From the NCBI GenBank assembly GCA_045614825.1, contig JAZLDO010000005.1, positions 1 through 21,225 of the forward strand: a DNA stretch of 21,225 nt. The letters run 5' to 3'. Below, one piece after another: positions 7,388 through 14,719 of the stretch. Numbering within the stretch: position 1 is the stretch's first letter; every line of letters begins with the position of its first letter. The notes beneath the pieces were generated by a model. That model saw only the letters and a program-made list of their open reading frames with translations, was not told the origin of the DNA and did not search any database. Source of the DNA: Aphodosoma sp045614825. Lineage in GTDB: Bacteria; Bacteroidota; Bacteroidia; Bacteroidales; Paludibacteraceae. The position numbers were made by a program, and so were the translations under genes.

Positions 7388-8294
7388 TTATTGTGCATTG
7401 AGTAAGAATATCCACCACATCCTCTTTTGTAATTCGCTCAAAATGCTCTTTTACAGGAGTAATAAACAAACCACTTACCTCCACTGTTGCTGGCGAAACG
7501 AGCAATTGCTTGTCGCCTTCAGCTGTGTATTGCCATGGACGGAAAGCACCACGAGGAATCACAAACAAATACCATTTGCCATCGCGATAAAGACAAACAA
7601 CATTCATCATCGGCTCGACATCGGCATCAGTCACCCACGAATTATATAGTTTCATGAAAGCATCTTTCAACGCCACAGCATCAGTAGCTTCAAGACAATA
7701 TACCACACGCAAATAGTCTTTGATTAGATAGGTATCAACCTTTTCTGCCGACTCAACCAACTCGGTTTTACCCGCCCCTTTAAGATTAAAATAATCGCCA
7801 ACAAGAGGCAAGAAATCGGCATTGCCTGCTTGGAAATGCATATGATCGGGAGCCGAAGCACCACATTTTGGTCCATTGTAAAAGACTACAAAATCAGGCA
7901 ATTCGCGCGCCAAGTCGAACATATCTGAAATATATGGCACAAGACGTTGATCCACATGCTCGCGACGAGGGATAGTGAGGTGGCGAGTAAAGATTGGAAA
8001 CGGATTGATCAATATATCATAATCGCGCCATTCTATGCCACGTTGCACCTCTGGTCTATTAGCGGCACAAAGGAAACATTTGCGCTCAGCAATCGTCTTA
8101 GCATCCACTTTTGCTCCTGACGACACCATACGCGCAGGATTAAACTGAACTTTAACAGCAAATCCATCAAAATCGAACTCACGGATTTGTACAGTTTTCA
8201 ATCCTTCAAAATTATTGCGAGCCATCTCCCACACCGAAAGTTGTTGTTCAAATAGCTCATTTACTTGCTCTTGCAATTTCAATTCACAATTCAT
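7377..8294 (-). CDS. DUF4922 protein, HIT/GalT-like phosphorylase fold
   Basis: A 305-residue cytoplasmic protein. CFLCAANRPEVQ (73-84) gives a CxxC pair typical of zinc-binding in GalT relatives. NGPKCGASAPDHMHFQAG (140-157) contains His151-x-His153-x-Gln155, matching the HxHxQ active-site form of the GalT/Ap4A-phosphorylase branch of the HIT superfamily. RxFRPWQY-like GAFRPWQYTA (249-258) follows. This suggests a nucleotidyl transfer or phosphorolysis through a His-nucleotide intermediate; the substrate is unknown. The genes around it suggest a sugar from peptidoglycan. The chosen ATG (8292-8294) lies inside a heptamer array, and the first seven residues (MNCELKL) are read from repeat units. 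No alternative Met occurs before residue 24, so the start is accepted. The gap to the membrane-protein gene upstream is 25 bases. Confidence 0.82.
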   Translation of the reverse strand: MNCELKLQEQVNELFEQQLSVWEMARNNFEGLKTVQIREFDFDGFAVKVQFNPARMVSSGAKVDAKTIAERKCFLCAANRPEVQRGIEWRDYDILINPFPIFTRHLTIPRREHVDQRLVPYISDMFDLARELPDFVVFYNGPKCGASAPDHMHFQAGNADFLPLVGDYFNLKGAGKTELVESAEKVDTYLIKDYLRVVYCLEATDAVALKDAFMKLYNSWVTDADVEPMMNVVCLYRDGKWYLFVIPRGAFRPWQYTAEGDKQLLVSPATVEVSGLFITPVKEHFERITKEDVVDILTQCTINKE

Positions 8295-8315
8295 AATTCA
8301 CAATTCATAATTAAA
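8274..8315. repeat. heptamer array 4: six AATTCAC/AATTCAT units holding a start codon
   Basis: Six 7-base units alternating AATTCAC and AATTCAT. The minus-strand ATG of the DUF4922 gene is part of one AATTCAT unit; an identical ATG in the next unit (8308-8306) is followed by an in-frame TGA. The array spans the whole gap to the membrane-protein gene. Confidence 0.7.
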
Positions 8316-8319
8316 ATAA

Positions 8320-8802
8320 CTATTCATTCTTCATTGTCAAAGCACCAAAAGGCGCAAACACAAGCATAAGCGCTATTCTACCACGCTCTGCTTTATACTC
8401 TTCTGCCGACATTGTAGCAGCAAAAGCATTCATCAACATCGATATTTGCCATATAAATAGCACCGAATGTATTAAAAATCGTGCAGATTTGGCCATGCCA
8501 ATCACCGCCGCAGGCACAATATTAGGAACAAAAACAAATAGTATGCTCAACAACAAAAAGATACTTTCCACCGCAAGAATCAATCCCACCGATGCCTTGA
8601 ACCGACCCACTACTCCATCATAATATTCTGCAGCTTTGTCGCGAGTCGAAAACAACACCTTCAAGTACCACAACTCCCAAAACAGCATTGTATATAACAC
8701 AAACGCCGTTCCAATCAACCCATCAAGCACCTGTGTGAATATAAACCCACACGCCATCAACAATCCCAACACCACCGACGGAAACTTATTCAATGCATTC
8801 AT
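8320..8802 (-). CDS. small multi-pass membrane protein of unknown function
   Basis: A 160-residue protein with hydrophobic stretches at about 8-26, 28-50, 72-93 and 96-125, and a weaker one at 142-157, so four or five membrane passes are likely. The loop at 52-70 is charged (STRDKAAEYYDGVVGRFK). No catalytic motif is visible and I do not recognise a family. It sits 24 bases after hutI and 25 bases before the DUF4922 gene, so it is almost certainly cotranscribed with the AmpG-type set. An inner-membrane role linked to that set is only an inference. Confidence 0.75.
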   Translation of the reverse strand: MNALNKFPSVVLGLLMACGFIFTQVLDGLIGTAFVLYTMLFWELWYLKVLFSTRDKAAEYYDGVVGRFKASVGLILAVESIFLLLSILFVFVPNIVPAAVIGMAKSARFLIHSVLFIWQISMLMNAFAATMSAEEYKAERGRIALMLVFAPFGALTMKNE

Positions 8803-8826
8803 AATAAAATAAATTTTTCGCTTCGC

Positions 8827-10062
8827 TTATTGAATAAACTCACCATTAAGCATCACAGCCTCTACAATATCGGTTGTATATGCGTATGGGATAAAGTCGA
8901 TAGAAGGAATTTTCTTAGTTATAAACAAGTTAGCCTTTTTGCCTACAGCAATCGAACCATGAGTTTTAGCCAAACCAAGAGCCGCCGCACCATTGATAGT
9001 AGTAGCATTAATTGCTTGTGCAGGAGTCAATTTCATGTTGATACATGCGAGCGACATCACAAACTTCATGTTGCCCGAAGGTGTAGAACCTGGATTATAG
9101 TCCGAAGCCAACGCCACAGGCAAACCAGCCGCAATCATATCCTTCGCATTACCGTATGGCAAACCGAGGAAGAACGAAGTACCAGGCAAAATAGTAGGGA
9201 TAGTATTCGAATTACGCAAGCATTCAATCTCTACCGCAGTAGTACGTTCAAGATGGTCAACCGAAAGAGCATTATATTTCACGCCCACTTGCACGCCGCC
9301 CGACACATCCAACTCATTAGCATGAATTTTCGGACGCATACCATATTTAGCACCCACTTCGAGCATACGAGCAGTCTCTTCTACAGTGAAGAAACCTTTA
9401 TCACAGAACACATCAATAAAATCAGCCAATCCCTCTTCAGCCACAGCAGGTATCATCTCATTACAAATCAAATCCACATACTCGCCTTGACGACCTTTAT
9501 ACGCAGCAGGCACAGCATGCGCGCCAAGGAAGTTAGCACGAATAGTCAACGGAGTAGTCTCTTTAAGGCGACGAATCACGCGCAACATCTTCAACTCATC
9601 TTCTGTCGAAAGACCATAACCACTCTTAATATCCGCCGCACCAGTACCAAAACCAATCATCTCATACACGCGTTCAAGTGCTTGTTCATAGAGTCCATCT
9701 TCCGAAGTATCGTGCAAGCGTTTAGCCGAGTTGAGAATACCGCCACCGCGTTTAGCAATCTCTTCATAGCTCAAACCATTGATTTTATCAATAAATTCAT
9801 GCTCACGACTACCAGCATACACAATGTGAGTATGACCATCACAAAAAGCAGGCAACACAAAACGACCCTCTGCATCCACCACTTGATCTGCAGATTCAGG
9901 AGCCTCCGACATAGGACCAAAAGCCTTAATCACATCATCTTCTACCAAAAGATAAGCATTCTCAATCTCAGGCAAAATGCTCATAGCATCGCCTGCCACG
10001 AATGGACGAATTTCACGTTCCACTTGAACCAAACGTCCAATATTTTCAATAAGAGTTGTCAT
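8827..10062 (-). CDS. hutI: imidazolonepropionase
   Basis: A 411-residue amidohydrolase of normal family length. It hydrolyses 4-imidazolone-5-propanoate to N-formimino-L-glutamate in cytoplasmic histidine breakdown. The metal-binding DGHTH motif gives His77 and His79; His182 (GAHAVP), His247 and Glu250 (KIHANEL), His270 (VDHLE) and Asp321 (ASDYNPGS) fit the other metal and substrate positions. IKSGYGL (145-151) and NPGSTPSGNM (323-332) are HutI signatures. The genes for the other histidine-degradation steps are not in the window; hutI stands at the head of a run with membrane and wall-recycling genes. A -7 box lies 35-42 bases upstream. Confidence 0.95.
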   Translation of the reverse strand: MTTLIENIGRLVQVEREIRPFVAGDAMSILPEIENAYLLVEDDVIKAFGPMSEAPESADQVVDAEGRFVLPAFCDGHTHIVYAGSREHEFIDKINGLSYEEIAKRGGGILNSAKRLHDTSEDGLYEQALERVYEMIGFGTGAADIKSGYGLSTEDELKMLRVIRRLKETTPLTIRANFLGAHAVPAAYKGRQGEYVDLICNEMIPAVAEEGLADFIDVFCDKGFFTVEETARMLEVGAKYGMRPKIHANELDVSGGVQVGVKYNALSVDHLERTTAVEIECLRNSNTIPTILPGTSFFLGLPYGNAKDMIAAGLPVALASDYNPGSTPSGNMKFVMSLACINMKLTPAQAINATTINGAAALGLAKTHGSIAVGKKANLFITKKIPSIDFIPYAYTTDIVEAVMLNGEFIQ

Positions 10063-10096
10063 GGATATTATAAATTAAAGATTTACAAAATATCTG

Positions 10097-10104
10097 CAAA
10101 TATA
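10097..10104 (-). promoter_or_regulatory. -7 box of the hutI promoter
   Basis: TATATTTG on the minus strand, 34 bases before the hutI ATG. A TTTG candidate lies 24 bases further upstream, a little too far for the usual spacing. Confidence 0.5.
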
Positions 10105-10183
10105 ACTATTTTTTTTCATATATTCGCACAAAAAAAATACAAAGTTTGCAAGAAATCCCCTAAAGCCACAAATAAAATAAAAA

Positions 10184-10211
10184 ATCCACCACATTTCACT
10201 ATGTGATGGAT
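10184..10211 (-). terminator. terminator after the T9SS cargo gene
   Basis: Stem ATCCACCACAT with ATGTGATGGAT, one mismatch, loop TTCACT. On the minus strand it is followed by T-rich sequence (TTTTTTATTTTATTT without its leading base). It separates the cargo gene from the hutI promoter. Confidence 0.75.
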
Positions 10212-10244
10212 AAAGAAATATAGAGCAAATATATGAATAATTTA

Positions 10245-11828
10245 TTATTTTACTATAATCTTACTATGCTTATGTTGTTTATCTGTCATTATGCTAACAA
10301 TATAAACACCAGCATTCAAGCACAATGGGAGCTGTTTGACACCTAACACTTCTTTATTCACTACAATCTTACCCATAGCATCGTATATAGTTATATTTGT
10401 TACATTTTCTACATCAAACATTAAAGTTTCGTTTTTGCCATTATAATATACTTCATTTGATAAAAAATCAACATCTGATATATTAGTTCTTGTTTCATTA
10501 AGATAGCACGTATTTATTTTGTCTAATTCGTTGTTATGGTCAGGTTTGAATAAGAGATAATTTTGCTGTACGCCCCATGCACAGAACAAAAAGTCGATTC
10601 CACCTCCAACAATTCCATCATAAGGACGAGTGTACCATCCATTTTCAGAACCATAACGCTCATAATAAACAACATCAAAAGGAAAATCTTCGATAGTAGC
10701 AACAAATTTTCGAATTGTATCCCAAGTTAAATCCTCTATCTCTTCGATATTCTTGATTGTCATTTTTATCATTTCGGGCTTAAACTTAGCACTTGCCAAC
10801 GACTTCAAGACCTCAATTGTATCTCCAACCTCACAACCAAAATCATAAAGCAGATACTCCTCGCCTCCTATCAAAGCCGATACTTGACGCTCATGAGCAT
10901 TCTCACAAAGATGAGCAACAAATTCATATTCAAGCAATTCATCGTCAGTACTGCGATAAAGTGTCCAACAAAATTTATCATCTACATACTCATAATCTGT
11001 AATTTTCTCGCTATACGTTTTGTATTCTACTGTGTTATTTTCATCAAGAAGAACACGACGATTAACAACATTCCAACTATAACCTGGCATAAGCATTGGT
11101 TTATAAGTTGATGGTACAAAAACAAACGATGTATCTACAATACAATCTTGGTCATTATCTAAAATATTATTACCAGTTTTGGGTTTAAAAATCAATTCCC
11201 CATCAGCATCAAATACGCATAACACCGTATTGCCACCTCCACCCTCTACTTCTGCAAAATCACTAAAAGTCCACCCACAAAGCGAACCTAATCGCTCGTA
11301 AATATAAAACTTACGACTTTTATTACTAGGATATTTTGCTTCATAAAGCTTTAATCTCTTAATAGCCCCCAAGCCCTCAATATCAACCATTTCCACTTTA
11401 TCTACAACCAAATCAGTAATAGTATATCCATCTGTAAGGTCTTCAATTTTAATATTTTTCATAAAATGCAACCACGACAAAAGAGATATAGTATCACCTA
11501 CCTCAACATCAAAATCATACATCAAAGTTTCAATCCCATTACCATAAGCCCACACTTTTTGCGCCTCAACATCTTCACGAAGCAACCCCTCTAAAAAACA
11601 CTTTTCTGGATCACTAGGATAATATCGCCACAATTTTTTATATGTAACACCACCAATTATTGAGTCACCTTCAATTTTTTCTACATGCGTTGTATATCCT
11701 TCTCTATTATCTCCAGTATAATCCCAAGGACAAACAACATTCCAGCTATACCCATCAACTACCATTGGAGTGTATGCCATTGCATTTGTAGCAATAGCAA
11801 TAATCAATAATAAAATAAATTTTCTCAT
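10245..11828 (-). CDS. secreted protein with duplicated domain and T9SS type A sorting domain
   Basis: A 527-residue exported protein. It has a signal peptide (MRKFILLLIIAIATNAMA, cleavage near 18), two similar domains (about 20-216 and 242-429) and a C-terminal sorting domain (about 455-527). The two domains share YSWNVV (27-32; 249-254), L-x-YDF-x-x-EVGDT (102-113; 326-337), YER-x-GS-x-x-GW (177-186; 389-398) and L-x-FKP (212-216; 425-429). The end, with ITIYDAMGKIV, LNAGVYIVSI and a final KIIVK, matches the type A Por sorting domain, which sends proteins through the type IX system to the cell surface. The function of the repeated domain is unknown. A start at 11900 is open but would put 24 residues before a good signal peptide and would lie upstream of the promoter, so 11828 is preferred. 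Confidence 0.88.
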   Translation of the reverse strand: MRKFILLLIIAIATNAMAYTPMVVDGYSWNVVCPWDYTGDNREGYTTHVEKIEGDSIIGGVTYKKLWRYYPSDPEKCFLEGLLREDVEAQKVWAYGNGIETLMYDFDVEVGDTISLLSWLHFMKNIKIEDLTDGYTITDLVVDKVEMVDIEGLGAIKRLKLYEAKYPSNKSRKFYIYERLGSLCGWTFSDFAEVEGGGGNTVLCVFDADGELIFKPKTGNNILDNDQDCIVDTSFVFVPSTYKPMLMPGYSWNVVNRRVLLDENNTVEYKTYSEKITDYEYVDDKFCWTLYRSTDDELLEYEFVAHLCENAHERQVSALIGGEEYLLYDFGCEVGDTIEVLKSLASAKFKPEMIKMTIKNIEEIEDLTWDTIRKFVATIEDFPFDVVYYERYGSENGWYTRPYDGIVGGGIDFLFCAWGVQQNYLLFKPDHNNELDKINTCYLNETRTNISDVDFLSNEVYYNGKNETLMFDVENVTNITIYDAMGKIVVNKEVLGVKQLPLCLNAGVYIVSIMTDKQHKHSKIIVK

Positions 11829-11869
11829 AACTATAAGGATGTTATAATTAAACAATAAGGTTGACAATG

Positions 11870-11900
11870 CAAATATACAATTTTTTATTATCGCATGCAA
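11870..11900 (-). promoter_or_regulatory. promoter of the T9SS cargo gene
   Basis: On the minus strand TTG (11900-11898), 20 bases, then TATATTTG (11877-11870), a full match to the Bacteroidota promoter form. The ATG follows 41 bases later. A C8 tract begins two bases beyond the -33 element. Confidence 0.75.
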
Positions 11901-11902
11901 TA

Positions 11903-11910
11903 CCCCCCCC
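11903..11910. repeat. C8 homopolymer just upstream of the cargo-gene -33 box
   Basis: Eight consecutive C on the + strand, separated from the TTG -33 element by two bases. Homopolymers of this length can change length by slippage; its placement could affect promoter output. Confidence 0.55.
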
Positions 11911-11987
11911 TATTTTAACTTTATTTAACAACTACACTCATTTTTATGCACAAAGCTCCATTTTTGTGTCATTTTACAGTCCTAAAA

Positions 11988-12019
11988 TTTGGCAGAATGA
12001 CAATAAAAGTTTAACTTTG
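11988..12019 (+). promoter_or_regulatory. promoter of the TetR-family gene
   Basis: TTTG (11988-11991), 20 bases, TAACTTTG (12012-12019). Both elements and spacing match the Bacteroidota consensus. The ATG at 12041 follows after 21 bases, so the leader is very short. Confidence 0.8.
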
Positions 12020-12040
12020 CACTAAAATCTAATTTTGTGC

Positions 12041-12646
12041 ATGAAAAAGGATCAAAAAAAGCAATCAAAGACTCGAAAACTAATAGTTGACATAGCCCGT
12101 CGCCAATTTGCCATGTATGGCAAAGACAATGTAACAATGAACGACATTGCCGTTGCTGCAGGCAAAGGTCGCCGCACCATATACACCTACTTTAGCAACA
12201 AAGACGAGGTATATCTTGCTGTAATCGAGAACGAACTCGACCACCTCATCGAACGCCTACAAGTAGTCATGAACAAGGACCTCTCGCCAGAAAAGAAACT
12301 CGAAGACTACATCTTCACCCGCTTCGAAGCAGTAAAAGAGGCTATCGAACGTAACGGTTCGCTCCGTGCCGACTTCTTCCGCAACATCTACGAAGTCGAA
12401 AAAGCTCGTCGCTCTATCGACATTAAAGAAATTCGTATGATCAAGCAAATCATGGACGAAGGCATACGTCTCGGCATATTCCAAATCCACAGCACCCAAT
12501 GGGCAGCCATGATGATGCTCTACTCACTCAAAGGTCTCGAAGCCCCTTACCTAAAAAACAACATTGGAACCTACATCCGCGACCATCGACACATCATCAT
12601 CAAAACCCTCTTCGACGGAATGCTAGCAAAACCCGAAACAAAATAA
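12041..12646 (+). CDS. TetR/AcrR-family transcriptional regulator
   Basis: A 201-residue regulator. The N-terminal helix-turn-helix is clear: ARRQFAMYGKDNVTMNDIA, then GKGRRTIYTYFSNKDEVYLAV (about residues 19-61), the usual TetR DNA-binding form. The C-terminal two thirds are helical and would form the ligand-binding and dimer domain; the ligand is unknown. The start is set at the ATG 12041; a TTG at 12035 is also in frame but adds only two residues. It is divergent from the T9SS cargo gene, with 212 bases between the starts and a promoter on each side, so it might control that gene or itself; this is inference. Codons are C-rich at third positions, as in the other left-side plus-strand gene. 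Confidence 0.9.
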   Translation: MKKDQKKQSKTRKLIVDIARRQFAMYGKDNVTMNDIAVAAGKGRRTIYTYFSNKDEVYLAVIENELDHLIERLQVVMNKDLSPEKKLEDYIFTRFEAVKEAIERNGSLRADFFRNIYEVEKARRSIDIKEIRMIKQIMDEGIRLGIFQIHSTQWAAMMMLYSLKGLEAPYLKNNIGTYIRDHRHIIIKTLFDGMLAKPETK

Positions 12647-12685
12647 AAAATGCGCCTCAAGAAACCACTTGAGGCGCATTTTTTT
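12645..12685. terminator. bidirectional terminator between tetR and the TPR regulator
   Basis: Stem AAAAAATGCGCCTCAAG with CTTGAGGCGCATTTTTT, perfect over 17 pairs, loop AAACCA. It serves both convergent genes; its T run touches the stop codon of the TPR gene (12684-12686). Confidence 0.92.
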
Positions 12686-14066
12686 ATTCAAAAAGACAAC
12701 TTGTTATAAAAGGTATCAATTTCAAATCCAACTCTTTTATTGAGTCAAATCCAAATGTGCGATATATTATTGTACGTCTCTGAAAATAATAAGCATCTGT
12801 AATACTCATTATATTGGTTATAAACTTTTTATCTTTTTTCAAATACAATAACCATATAATTGCAATGTCAGTTTTAGTCAATGTTGGATATAAATCCTTC
12901 ACCTTCAACAAAACATTATTAGATTCAAACACAATAGTCTCCCTATTTATATTTTTTGAATATTTGCTTACATACTGATTCAACAAACTATTATAAGCCT
13001 TCTGATTATTATCTTGTTTTATATTCATCAACCCTATTTTATCTCTATATCTCTTTATCACAAAATACAAAACAATCAATATCAACAAAATCAACAATAA
13101 AGTAATCAACAAAATTATTATTGCTTTATACAATGCCACTTTCTCTTTTTGGCTCTCTATTTTAAGCAGTTGTATATTATATTGAGAATTTTTATCACTC
13201 AAATTAAGTTTCAAATATTCATTTATCTCTCTATCATAAGTTTCGTAAGCTAACTTATAACAAACCGCTGCAGAAGCATTCTCATTTTGCAACTCTGCTA
13301 TTTTCCCCTTCAGATAATATTTATCTATTTGAAACATTGGATGATTTTCAAATAAACCAACAAAAACAATTGCACTATCAATTTCCCCTTTTCGTATATA
13401 AGCATCTGCCAAAACCATTTGGTCTAATGCGTATGGTCGTATATCACACAGTGGCTTAACAAATTTTATAACACTATCTGGATGCAATTTATCATAATAA
13501 TTGATTGCATAACGCGACCAACACAACATATTTTGAAACGTATCTTTTCTTACAATCAATATATCTGACGCCTCAATTATATATTTTTTAGCCAAATCAA
13601 CTCCAACAATATTCGCTTTCTGACGATAAGCATGCACCAAATCCATTGTATCACACTGCTCTATACTGACAGCAATTGCCTTATTTATATATTGTAAGGC
13701 TCCGACCGAATCCTCTGTTGCCAATATTTCCGAAAGATAATGATACACAAATCCCGACATCGAATCACAAAACTGCAGTTTCGACTCTGCCTCTTTCAAC
13801 AATATTAACGCCCCCAAATAATCTCTTTCATAAAATTTCGCAAATCCCATCACTCCCTCGCAAATACAACTACCCCTCATATCCCCTTTCTCTACGCATA
13901 CGGCATTGACGATTGCCAAACTATCGAGATTAACTGACTGCAAATTGCGAAGTGTTTTTGCTTTATACGCACCTTGTATTATATCGTCATAATCAATATT
14001 ACTATTTTTTCGACACCCAAACAAACATGCTATAATTAGCAATAAAATAAAACTTTTCTTCTTCAT
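12684..14066 (-). CDS. TPR-transmembrane-HTH regulator
   Basis: A 460-residue protein of the Bacteroidota layout: signal sequence, periplasmic TPR-like helical repeats, one membrane helix and a cytoplasmic DNA-binding end. The signal ends in the lipobox-like LFGC (Cys18). Helical TPR-type pairs fill about 25-290 (for example FAKFYERDYLGALILLKEAE, 75-94). The membrane helix is at about 312-337, then a short coiled segment (340-372). The C-terminal part (about 385-445) has YPTLTKTDIAIIWLLYLKK, then NIMSITDAYYFQRRTIIYRTFGF (split here only by a few residues), which resembles the LuxR/GerE-like helix-turn-helix of such regulators. The ATG at 14066 is chosen because a signal peptide starts there and a -7 box lies just upstream; the longer frame to 14240 would have no export signal. 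Divergent from the lipoprotein operon, which I infer it controls. Confidence 0.82.
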   Translation of the reverse strand: MKKKSFILLLIIACLFGCRKNSNIDYDDIIQGAYKAKTLRNLQSVNLDSLAIVNAVCVEKGDMRGSCICEGVMGFAKFYERDYLGALILLKEAESKLQFCDSMSGFVYHYLSEILATEDSVGALQYINKAIAVSIEQCDTMDLVHAYRQKANIVGVDLAKKYIIEASDILIVRKDTFQNMLCWSRYAINYYDKLHPDSVIKFVKPLCDIRPYALDQMVLADAYIRKGEIDSAIVFVGLFENHPMFQIDKYYLKGKIAELQNENASAAVCYKLAYETYDREINEYLKLNLSDKNSQYNIQLLKIESQKEKVALYKAIIILLITLLLILLILIVLYFVIKRYRDKIGLMNIKQDNNQKAYNSLLNQYVSKYSKNINRETIVFESNNVLLKVKDLYPTLTKTDIAIIWLLYLKKDKKFITNIMSITDAYYFQRRTIIYRTFGFDSIKELDLKLIPFITSCLFE

Positions 14067-14090
14067 AAAAATCGATTTTTTATCACTCTG

Positions 14091-14098
14091 CAAAGGTA
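14091..14098 (-). promoter_or_regulatory. -7 box of the TPR regulator promoter
   Basis: TACCTTTG on the minus strand, 24 bases before the ATG at 14066. A -33 TTG at the usual spacing is not evident. Confidence 0.55.
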
Positions 14099-14224
14099 AT
14101 AATTTTTTTCTAATAAATATAACACTATTAGATTTTATTAGAAAATAATATAATACACTATACATCAACATCTTATATTTCACACAATAAATAGCCCTAC
14201 ATTTACGTTTTCTAATAGTATAAA

Positions 14225-14256
14225 TTTGCTTGAAAAGCACACTTTATCTATCTTTG
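14225..14256 (+). promoter_or_regulatory. promoter of the four-gene lipoprotein operon
   Basis: TTTG (14225-14228), 20 bases, TATCTTTG (14249-14256), a full consensus match. The ATG at 14277 follows after 20 bases. Between this and the opposing -7 box at 14091-14098 lie about 125 A+T-rich bases where a regulator could bind. Confidence 0.8.
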
Positions 14257-14276
14257 CAATATAAACACGAAACCGT

Positions 14277-14705
14277 ATGCGCAAACTCATTTTATCTTTT
14301 TTATTAATACTGGTTATACATAACCTATCCGCATTCACACCTATAAACAACCACCCCATCATATTAAAAAAATATGATTTTAATGGATTAGAATTAAACA
14401 TTGTTCCTTTCCCTCGAGACACTTTACCCATATCTGCTGGAAATGGCATTGATTATAACCAATATAAAATAATATGTTTCAAATCATTCAACTCTTCTCA
14501 ACTATCTATTTTATCAAATTTCACAGAAAAAGATATTGAAATTACTATTTTTGAACGAGTAAGAGGTATTGTTTATACCGATAATATAACTCTACATGCC
14601 GGAAAAACAACAATCATTGATACCCCATGGGGCAAAGGTGTGTACACTATAACATTCAAATTAAGCAACGGAGATATCCTTCGCGGCGACTTTATTATAA
14701 TCTAA
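14277..14705 (+). CDS. small secreted protein, DUF3244-like
   Basis: A 142-residue exported protein. The signal peptide is MRKLILSFLLILVIHNLSA, with cleavage after about residue 19. The body reads as a short beta-sandwich; the last third, IEITIFERVRGIVYTDNI, then a Gly-x-Gly-VYTITF segment and GDILRGDFIII, follows the pattern of DUF3244 proteins common in Bacteroidales (a strand, G-x-VVY, then G-x-Y-x-I and G-x-F at the end). The assignment is by pattern only. First gene of the operon, 20 bases after a strong promoter. No Cys follows the signal, so it is probably free in the periplasm or outside the cell. It is divergent from the TPR regulator. Confidence 0.75.
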   Translation: MRKLILSFLLILVIHNLSAFTPINNHPIILKKYDFNGLELNIVPFPRDTLPISAGNGIDYNQYKIICFKSFNSSQLSILSNFTEKDIEITIFERVRGIVYTDNITLHAGKTTIIDTPWGKGVYTITFKLSNGDILRGDFIII

Positions 14706-14719
14706 AAAACTATTTACTT

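Noticed and set aside
8830..10206. A 458-codon open frame on the + strand.
   Set aside because: It is antisense to hutI, whose product has all family motifs. The translated protein is rich in His, Arg, Thr and Ser with no domain, as expected for a shadow frame.
14066..14240. A longer start for the TPR regulator.
   Set aside because: It would run through the -7 box at 14091-14098 and hide the signal peptide inside the protein.
14180..14449. An 89-codon minus-strand frame over the start of the DUF3244-like gene.
   Set aside because: It covers the promoter of the operon and is antisense to a gene with a clear signal peptide; no motif is present.
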